Assembly: GCA_026214975.1 (NCBI GenBank)
Contig: CM047806.1
Span: forward strand, 6,361,822 to 6,425,821
Length of the DNA stretch: 64,000 nt
DNA from: Gentiana macrophylla
Taxonomy: Eukaryota > Streptophyta > Magnoliopsida > Gentianales > Gentianaceae
Reading direction: 5' to 3'
Part shown: positions 55,946 through 64,000 of the stretch, in pieces
Position numbering within the stretch: position 1 is the stretch's first letter
Layout of the letters: every line of letters starts with the position of its first letter
The notes under the pieces: generated by a model
Told to the model about the DNA's origin: nothing
What the model saw: the letters and a program-made list of their open reading frames with translations, nothing else
Databases searched by the model: none
Position numbers and translations under genes: made by a program

Positions 55946-56950
55946 AAACTTTCGTTTAAATATGGTAGCTGTCGTGAATGCAAAACATGCACCCTGTAAT
56001 CAGAAGTTTCAGACTTTTCACCCATCAATTCAGGGCCCCCCATATACAGGCTTCCCGCCCTATGATCTAATGCTTTAAAAGCGCGACTTTCAATAATAAG
56101 AAGAGAATGTGATACGTCATTCAATAATAAGATACGGTCTCATTGTCACATTAGTTATCATATCATATTATGACATTTTGTGTTAATATGAGTTGGACGG
56201 TATCATTACCTTCAAAAGTCAAACAAAGAAGACCGTTTGAACACAAATATGATGAGAGGATATTAGAAAACTGAAATTACATTCGAAGAGAGATTGACCC
56301 CATCCAACAAAAGCGGAAATGGAAGAGCTAAATTCTTTTTTTGAGGGTAGAGCTAAAATTCACTACTAAATTGTACAACCGTCCATGCAATAAGCGAGAA
56401 AGTTTATTGGAGGACTAGACCCATTATCATACATTTTTCCACGATTGAGCGCAAACAATTATCTCCCCTTTCACGAAAACTTTATTAAAAAAAAAATCAT
56501 TTTAGGAAATCTTCATGTAATTGTCAAAACCATTAATTGGATATTGGTTGCTAAATGAAATAATTTGTCGCATGAGTTTAATTTGAATAGTTACAAAACC
56601 GATTATATTACGTAAAAAAAAAACCTATTATATCTATACCGTCCAAACACTCGTCAGTTAGTGCTAGATAGAGATACTAATTGTTAGTGCGAGATAAAGT
56701 TAGAAATTTACGTGCGGAGCTTGAATTATTATTTGTAATTCTTGTATATATGTTTTTTTTTTTTTTTTGTTGTTATATGAACCGATCCTCTTTGAGGAGG
56801 AAAAAAAAAATGTAGCTTTTTTATAGCTAGAATTCTTATATTTAATGTCTCTGGTTATAGACTTAATATTAGCAAACACAATTTGTGTTAAAAAAAACAA
56901 TAAAAAAACAACAAAATTGTCGAAAACTTCACAATATAATTTTGTGCTGA
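55946..56950. other. AT-rich intergenic sequence
   Basis: No gene is seen. CATATGAGACCGT-like and GTTAGTGC(T/G)AGATA motifs are duplicated locally (56655-56700). Confidence 0.45.
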
Positions 56951-57330
56951 TATTGCACAATCCTAATTGAAAGTCAAGGATGTAAATCGGTTTGGAATTT
57001 TTGTTAGTACGATTATAAGAAAAAACAGTTATTATTAATTTTCAGGGTGAAAAATGTGCATGTTTTGGCATAGTATTTACTTCCTGAGTCAAAGCGGCAG
57101 CTGTCTATTTTTCATGCTAAAAGCGAGTGTGTTTCTAATTGACTCAAAGACACACTTGTTTTTAGCGTGAAAAATAGACGTCGTATTGACTCGGAGAGTA
57201 AATACACGAAAACATGCACATTTTTCATCCTTAAAAATTAAAAATTATTGTTTTTTTCTTATAATCGTAACTAACAAAAATTACAAACTGATTTACATCT
57301 TTGACTTTCAATTAGGATTGAGCAATATCT
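56951..57330. repeat. Large foldback (about 170-bp arms)
   Basis: Left arm from ATATTGCACAATCCTAATTG pairs with right arm ending CAATTAGGATTGAGCAATAT. Matching continues inward through GATGTAAATC, TTATAAGAAAAAA, GTGCATGTTTT, GTATTTAC and GTGTGTTT to a small loop near 57140. Most of the 380 bp is stem. No ORF and no obvious target duplication. Confidence 0.85.
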
Positions 57331-59110
57331 AAATTTTGACGTGGGAGTCTCTATTTGCCTCAATCGTCGGAGGCACAAACAGAGAATGCTTCTATAATTT
57401 TTTTTTTTTTTTTTGTAAACAAGTATAAAACTATTTCTTTTACTAGAAAATTCTTATTTGATTTAGAGCCAATTTCTAATAAAACATTATCTTCTATCAC
57501 TTGTCTTTAAGATTATTAATATGAATTGTTGAATTGTCAGTTGAACATATGTCTTCCATCATTCAAGGGCTTGATTCTATTTTTTTTAACTTACCCAAAG
57601 TAAAATTTAGAACATATAAGTAATAAAGATAGACCTACAAATTTTAGGGGTCTTAATTTGGATTAACACGGTCTTAGGAGTCATATGACATGAATTTGTT
57701 GGCTTGTCCACGGTGTCGGGTTTGTGTCTATCTACCTTATTCTCACCCCTCCCCCATCACATTAGGTATAATTTAGAGTTATAAATTGAGCAAATAATAG
57801 TTTAAAAATGTAAATTTTACATGAGTAATAGCTTAAAAGAATTAATTGCATTTTTCACTATAATATATGAGGAGATTGGAAGATTAGAGATCCTATGGGT
57901 GATAAACATGGACGGTGTTTGGTAGGAGTAAATGCGGGTTTGACTTGTCTATTAATTTTTGGGTTGGATTATTTGATTTTATTTGGGGTGGGGGAGGGGA
58001 GGGGAAGGAGATTTTTATTCGGGATGGGATGAGAATAGAATTGATATCCAATGGAAAATACAATGGCTTTTACCGTTATGCCGAATTTTTTATTCCCTTA
58101 CCAACCTCATCATGGTTATTCACGAGTCCTAAAATATTCATATTCATAGAATATTTCATAAATAAACACAAAAAATTTTATATAATAACTAAAATGAAGT
58201 TGTAAACCAAAATAATAAACAACAATGGTCTATGAAATATTAGACGTAAAATCATTTGTACACAGCTAAGTCACTAATTAACCTATTGAAATGAATGTGC
58301 AACATAGTCATAAAAAAAGAAAGGCATTTCCTTCGTTTTTTTTTTCTTCTTCTATGATTCGAACTCTTACACTTTCAAGCTCAACATTTATTCGAGTTCA
58401 AATTTGAGTTTAAGTGCTCAAAATTAAAATGGACAACCACTTTTATGACTCAAATAGTATAACGAACAATATATCACAACAACAACAACAAAAAGGTTTT
58501 GTCTCCCTTTTAATAGCTCACAACAAATTCTAACAGCATGTCAAAACCTCAATAGTATGGAATTTATTACAATGTAGACTAATTATTCTACCTCTCATGC
58601 TAAATGCTGATTTTTAAGCCATATAAAACACAAGAATGGTCAAAATATCTCAAGAAATAATTTACGAGAAAGAGTAAATTGATCTCATTTGTCTTCCATC
58701 ATTCAAATATATCAAAATCAACAGAAACCAACATGAAATGTCATTTTATTTTGCTATATATTAATCATACTTTTTTGAAATAAATTTACAAAAATGATGA
58801 ATATAGTTGATAGAGTTAAATCAATAGAAATCTATATTACACCTGTCATACACGTCAAGGCGGACCCGAGAATTAATACTCAAGTTGACTAATTAATTTG
58901 ACTGTGTATGTGAATGAATAAATGGAGTAGATTAAGATGATTTGGTTAACCGTATTAGATTGTATAGGATTTATCTCAAATGGGCATAGCTCCATTTTTG
59001 TTATACGTGCACTATACATTTTTCTTTAAAAAACATGAATAAATTATAGAGTTTTTAAATAATTACACAAAAACCTTGTGAGTTTAATTAAATTTAAGTT
59101 ACATGTTAAT
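57331..59110. other. AT-rich intergenic sequence upstream of the MADS gene
   Basis: No gene or named repeat. The 96-codon ORF at 57915-58205 looks like chance. (CAA)n appears near 58475. Confidence 0.5.
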
Positions 59111-59116
59111 TTTAGC

Positions 59117-59124
59117 TATAAATA
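59117..59124 (+). promoter_or_regulatory. TATA box of the MADS gene
   Basis: TATAAATA lies 72 bp before the ATG at 59196, followed by a C/A-rich leader (ACACACATTTCTCACACC). Confidence 0.65.
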
Positions 59125-59195
59125 TAAGTCACCTCCAAGGTAACATACACACATTTCTCACACCACCCTCATAACCACAAACACTATTCCATCCA

Positions 59196-59744
59196 ATGGT
59201 GGGAGAGACCGGAAGCAGGAAGAGAATTAGTAGAGGTCGTCAAAAGATCCCGATGCAAAAAATTGCAAACGAGAACAGCCTTTACACGACGTTTTCAAAA
59301 CGTCGTGATGGCGTATTCAAGAAAGCAAATCAGCTTAGCCTTGAGTGCAAGGTCAATGTTGGAATCATCATTTCTTCTCCAACAGATAAGCCACACTCTT
59401 TCATGGCACCGACCCCTGGCACTGTTGCCAGCTATAGCAAGATCCACATCAATCAAGATGAGGAGGCTTGGTGTTTAGATGCTTCCCATAAGTCACAAAT
59501 TGAGCCCCTTTGCAGGCATCTTGAACAACTCGATGCAAGAAAACGGGTTGCGGTTGAACGCGAGCTGCAGCTGATGGCGTTCACAAATATGGTGATCCAA
59601 CCGGATAGCAGTTGGGAGAAGCCGGAGAAGGATCTTGGCTATGGAGAAGCCAAGAGAATGGAGGCTTGGTTGGCTTTTGTGCTTTTTCATATGAAGAGAC
59701 GTGCTATTCATATGGCGAATTTGAATTTTCATGGTGGCTTTTAA
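59196..59744 (+). CDS. Type I (M-alpha) MADS-box protein, AGL61/AGL62-like
   Basis: An intact single-exon ORF of 182 residues with a TATA box and no internal damage. Residues about 12-70 form the MADS domain: RGRQKIPMQKIANENSLYT, TFSKRRDGVFKKANQLS and VGIIISSP, with the SRF-type DNA-binding helix and first strand. The usual SFGHP motif reads SFMAP. A short coiled region follows (about 105-125, HLEQLDARKRVAVERELQ), then SSWEKP, in the place of the WWE.P motif of the M-alpha group. There is no K-box and no intron, as in type I proteins. Relatives act in the nucleus in female gametophyte and endosperm development. The LSLECKVNV stretch is diverged from the usual LCTLCGVEV, so DNA binding may be altered. 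Confidence 0.88.
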   Translation: MVGETGSRKRISRGRQKIPMQKIANENSLYTTFSKRRDGVFKKANQLSLECKVNVGIIISSPTDKPHSFMAPTPGTVASYSKIHINQDEEAWCLDASHKSQIEPLCRHLEQLDARKRVAVERELQLMAFTNMVIQPDSSWEKPEKDLGYGEAKRMEAWLAFVLFHMKRRAIHMANLNFHGGF

Positions 59745-60509
59745 ACCGGGGATTTTTAGGTGATACCTCCACATATATACAACAGAAGTAGAAGAATCTA
59801 TATTAATATATTTGATATGGATTGTTATACATCTATTGTATCCAAATGTGGAGCTTTGCATAAAAATTTATCTTGTGAAGTGAGCTAGTCCTTTTTCAAT
59901 TTTATTTAATGTTCTTCTTTTGGATGTTTGGTCACGGTTTGGATTTGATTTTTCATGTTTTTCGGCGACAGTTTCAGATATCTGTATGATTTTGAACTTT
60001 TTGATGCAATTGAATGATATAATTCTAAAATTTTAATTTTATGATGATGTATTTGCCTACGTGTTACTTGATTTATCACGTGATTTTAAACCCTAAAAAT
60101 TATATTTTTCACTACTCAGGGTGTGTGGGCTAAAGGCCCATTTCTTATTAGCCCTGACGTTTTTATAACTAGTAAAATCAATAAAGACATTAGAATGATT
60201 AACACTCCTAGAACTTTTCATTCAAATCGAACCCCGTTTTGTTACGATAACCCGAATGCAAACAATAACAATATATAAAAAAAATATCTAACAATGAAAT
60301 TCCCTTCAAAATTTTGAACAACAAGAATTATTTTGATAGATTCAAAGAAGAGAGATAGAGGCCCGGGCTACAAGAACAGAGAGAGAGGCACATGTGAGCC
60401 TATAAGAAGGGAGATAGAAACCCGTGTGAACCTATAAGAAAGGAGATACACCAACACTTGTAAGTATAGTTTTTTTTTAACTAAGGTTGTGTTTGGAGCG
60501 CGTTTGAAC
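59745..60509. other. 3' flank of the MADS gene
   Basis: AT-rich. No polyadenylation signal is certain and no gene is seen. A tandem-like stretch around CCTATAAGAA(G/A)GGAGATA recurs at 60400-60450. Confidence 0.45.
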
Positions 60510-60700
60510 TCAGGAAATTTCGCTCTGATACCATGTTGAATTATCATCTCTTCCAAAAACTTAAGATGATGGGGAGATAAATAATTAACATTATATCTCA
60601 ATATTGAATCCAAATTCTGGTACATGTACACTTTAACTGAATGATTGGAATCTGTTTATTATAAATTTACCATATTTTACAGATTCTACTTCAAGTGTGC
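60510..60700 (-). mobile_element. Copia LTR/primer-site remnant (minus strand)
   Basis: On the minus strand TGGTATCAGAGCG (60521-60533) is a perfect Copia primer-binding site, directly preceded by sequence ending TCAACA, as an LTR would. The LTR-like portion extends from 60534 upwards without a second copy in the window. Confidence 0.6.
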
Positions 60701-61262
60701 TGAAGATAGGTTGGAGCAAAATACATTGATCCATCATGACATCATCATAAGACATTTTAAGTCATCAATATATAATTTTTTATAAGAAATTGGCATTTAA
60801 TCAAGTAAGCATTTTCTAGTAAAGAAATGGTTTCACACTTTTTTTATAAACAAATACAATAATTATCTACAAACAAACCGGTCCAAAGAAAAGAAAAGAA
60901 AATAGAAAGACAATAGATTTTAGCATGAAAGATAATAAAAGACAGCTGCAACTTTGACTAATTTAACACTTGTAAAAAAGATTCATAAAATCTCCTAAAA
61001 AAAATTCATAAAATAAATGGAAAAAAATTGCTACACTTTTTTTTGCTGGAAAAAAACTTGCTACATCAAAACATACGGTTTTCCTTCTTCAAAAAAAACA
61101 TATGTCCACTCATAAAAAACAAAAAAACATACGCATTTTTCACACTGAAAATTTTAATAAATACGAGTACTTTTTATATAGTTATATACTACCTCCGTCC
61201 CATTAAAACCCATTAAAAGTAAAAAAATAATAATTACGGAGTACTTTTTATATAGTTATATA
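60701..61262. other. AT-rich intergenic sequence
   Basis: No gene. A duplicated TTTTTATATAGTTATATACTACCTCCGT block (61170 and 61247) suggests a damaged earlier Stowaway insertion next to the one that follows. Confidence 0.45.
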
Positions 61263-61536
61263 CTACCTCCGTACCATAAAAATTATCCACTTTTTAAAAA
61301 TGAATTGTCTTATAAAAAATGTTCATTTAGAAACTAATACATAATATAATGCATTTTCTCCAAACATACCCCTATCATAACATTTAATATTTATATATTC
61401 ATTTCATATCGCAAATGACCATTTATTATGTGATAGAAACATATATGTCTATCACTATTTAAAATATAACACATTAATTATTTTTTAATCCGTATGTCTC
61501 ATAAAAAGTGATCACTTTTTATGAGACATAAGTAGT
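61263..61536. mobile_element. Stowaway-like MITE, rearranged right end
   Basis: The left end CTACCTCCGTACCATAAAAA matches the inverted ATGAGACATAAGTAGTA at the right. A perfect 34-bp palindrome (61495-61528) at the right end shows the terminus is duplicated head to head. Confidence 0.6.
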
Positions 61537-62111
61537 ACTAGATGAGGGGTGTATGGACGGTATAAATATAGCACATAAATTTCTAACTCTTTCGGCACTA
61601 AATGAGAGGTGTTTGGACGATATTAATAGAATGAACAAATATTAAAAAGAACAAAATTCATGTATTAATTGACCTTTAGTTAAGTGAATTGAATATAATG
61701 GTAAAAATGATAAATTATCATTCCACAAGACGATTATTTCTTTCTTTCGCTTTTGTTTTGGTGGATTTGTTTGGTAGTGAATTTGTTGGATATTAAAAAG
61801 TTTTATTGGATTTGTGTGATAGTGGAATTGAAGTCATTAAATGTGACAAGGGTAATTTCGTCCTTTTAGGCGTCTTTTGTTATTTTTCATCATTTTTCAA
61901 TCAACTTGTCATTTTTGACAATTTCTTCTCCGCTATCGTCATTTATAACCATTACCCCTCGATCTAAAATGTTTTGTAACAATTTAAATTCATCTCACGC
62001 GAGGGTTTATCTAAATAAAAACCATGTTTGTTTAATGGTTTTGACTGTTATGTTGGATTCCTAATATTATTTTTTAAGGATGATTCACAAACTTCAATGT
62101 CCTTAATATTA

Positions 62112-62378
62112 CACCCGTTCTAGAATATAAGTCATCCTACATTTTCTGTTTTGTCTCACAATATAAGTCATTCTACATTACCAATACAACATTTATTACT
62201 CTTTTCTCTATCTTACCACTAATTTATTATCAATCAAATCACATTTCATTATTTAACAATTATTACATTAATGATAGTCAAGAGGAATTTTAGACATTAA
62301 CCATCAAATTTATAACATTCAACCACTTTTTTAATATGTGTGAAAACACCTAGGATGATTTATATCTTGGAAGGGATG
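62112..62378. mobile_element. Stowaway-like MITE
   Basis: Left ACCCGTTCTAGAATATAAGTCATCC... and right GGATGATTTATATCTTGGAAGGG are inverted repeats flanked by TA. No ORF. Confidence 0.7.
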
Positions 62379-62413
62379 TAGTATGATTTATTTTTACGTT
62401 ATGAAACAAGTTA

Positions 62414-62677
62414 CTCCATCTGTTTCAAAACAATAGAGCTAATTGTTGAAAAGTCTTGTATCAAAATAACTGGGGCAGAACATTTTCCAATACAAAATTT
62501 TATTTACTTTTCTTTTTTACCTTTTTTTTTTCATACACTGTCTTAAATACACTAGCATTATTTACTCTATTTCCACAATGATATTCTAGTTTTTATATAA
62601 TCAAAGTTAAAAAAATTAATTATTATCTTAATCTGCGTGTTTTTATCAACTATTTCAGTTATTATAGAACAAGGGAG
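62414..62677. mobile_element. Stowaway-like MITE
   Basis: Left CTCCATCTGTTTCAAAAC and right ATAGAACAAGGGAG are degenerate inverted termini flanked by TA. No ORF. Confidence 0.5.
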
Positions 62678-62679
62678 TA

Positions 62680-64000
62680 TAAAACATCGTCGAAGATTGT
62701 TTATTTTGGATGTTTTGTTTGACTTTTTTTTTGCAAGGATAAAGAAATGTCATTGCTTGTTATTAACTATTTTTAGTGGAAAATCCTACGATCAGGGGCC
62801 TGATCCTCCAAAAACTTTCTCTCTTTTTACGTTGTCAGTTGTACAATAACTGAGGTAGTTGTCAAAATAATATTTTGTTTCATTTTATTTCAGGCAGTAC
62901 AATTTCCAATTCAATATTTATTGTGTTTTTACTTGATTTACCCTTATTAATTACAGTATGAGGTATAAAAAGAAGGCCACATTAACTATGTCCAAGAACA
63001 TTATAGTCATTTCATTGTAAAAGTTAATGTATTACTTCACTTCCTTAATATGCGTGATTTTGGAATTCGCCAGATAAATTGGAGCGGAGGGAGTACTTAA
63101 TACTTAACTCAATTTAATTTCAATCTGTGTGTCTATTATACCAATAATATCGATGGTTGCATCAAGCAATTAAAAACTACGGACAAATTGTTTTTTTGGT
63201 TGGGTGGGGTATAGGATAGGGTAGAGGTGAGGGTAGGCTGGTAGGTAGGGCGGGGAATATGTGATTGTTAGGCAATAACGCGATAAACGCAGGAGAAAAT
63301 TAAATTTTTATTTTATCATAACGGATTGACTTAGTTTTATCGAAATGACAAAAGAAATCATCAAATTTATACCAGTCAAACTTACTGATGTTAATTTTCA
63401 CGATGTTTGTCCAAATCAAAATTAAACTGCATAAATGTCCAGCTTCTAACAATAATCTACACGAGGACCCTCTTAGGGTTGTAGACCAGAAACGATCACT
63501 CGATCTTCTTCTTCATTTTTCTTTAGTATGCCCTTTTTATTTGTATTTGATCGAACTTGTTACTTGCTTCATGCAAATGCAAACCTATCCTTTTATAGGA
63601 GAATGTTTAGGATTTTCAATTCCAAGATGAAATTAGGATAACATTAATTACTAAGTTGAAATTAATGGCTTAATAAATACTTCAACTATATATCTTTCAC
63701 ATTTATTTGCTTTCTCCATTACAAATAAGGGCATTTTATGTACTGTTGCTTTGCAAAGCAGGGAATTTGGACTTGCTGAGAGGTTGCTTTGTTTTGACAT
63801 CGGCATAGGCTTTTTTGTTTTATGTTTAGTAGTCTGCAGTTATTACAGCTTGAAGCTTTGGGTTGTCACATGTTTGTGGGTTTTTGCTTCTTTTCTAATT
63901 TTGTAATAGCTTTTGTCGAAGCAATAGACCTTCGTGTTTTTTTTTTTATTAACGTATGGATGGGTTTTTCAATGCATCCGGTTTTTCTAACATTGGATTT
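62680..64000. other. AT-rich sequence to the window end
   Basis: GGAGCGGAGGGAG followed by TA at 63081-63095 is an orphan Stowaway right terminus. A G-rich tract lies at 63200-63265. No gene is supported; the 80-codon ORF at 63388-63630 has no recognised domain. Confidence 0.45.

Noticed and set aside
57915..58205. 96-codon ORF upstream of the MADS gene
   Set aside because: No domain, and an AT-rich, Gly-run composition typical of chance.

Overview
This window is nuclear DNA from a flowering plant, most likely a eudicot. Coding exons are short and split by AT-rich GT-AG introns. There are plant-only families: KIB/DUF295, QUA2-type methyltransferase, GH3/JAR1, bacterial-type PEPC, DCD and type I MADS. 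The intergenic space is full of Stowaway MITEs, hAT, Mutator, Helitron, Copia and Gypsy-like sequence. I lean towards an asterid, but nothing here proves it.

Intact coding content is sparse. There is the 3' part of a KIB/DUF295 beta-propeller gene (2-964), a probable small two-exon C2H2 gene on the minus strand (32582-33062), and one intact single-exon type I MADS-box gene (59196-59744). An unidentified first exon lies at 20721-20866 on the minus strand. Every other recognisable host gene is a broken copy: QUA2-like methyltransferase (13716-14270), bacterial-type PEPC (22026-24210), PPR (24745-24926), JAR1/GH3 (25033-27372) and DCD (35429-36023).

Layout: 1-3.4 kb holds the DUF295 gene, a foldback and AT-rich repeats. 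3439-7136 is a long LTR-type insertion with a 5-bp target duplication. 9.0-11.7 kb holds a LINE RNase H remnant and a decayed hAT element with a second hAT element nested in it. 12.5-14.3 kb is a Mutator-like element inside the QUA2 pseudogene. 14.4-15.3 kb is a compound minisatellite, followed by a hairpin and a Stowaway MITE. 21130-27513 fits one non-autonomous Helitron, inserted into a TA microsatellite and carrying the PEPC, PPR and JAR1 copies on one strand. 28.9-31.3 kb is a retrotransposon-derived coiled-coil ORF with an hAT insertion, plus an LTR-like tail. 36.9-39.2 kb is a second, larger compound minisatellite related to the one at 14.4 kb. 39.5-44.1 kb is a cluster of terminal-inverted-repeat elements, a solo LTR and MITEs. 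44.9-47.4 kb holds a Copia RT relic and a Gypsy-like LTR. 47815-54965 is a near-complete minus-strand Copia element with 332-bp LTRs, split by a 2.07-kb solo LTR. 55-64 kb is the MADS gene among MITEs and a large foldback.

There is no operon-like cooperation between genes; the organisation is layered transposition. The strongest candidates for something undescribed are the gene-carrying Helitron, the paired two-part minisatellites, and several hairpin loci with small-RNA-like geometry. All calls come from reading the sequence; no database search was run.
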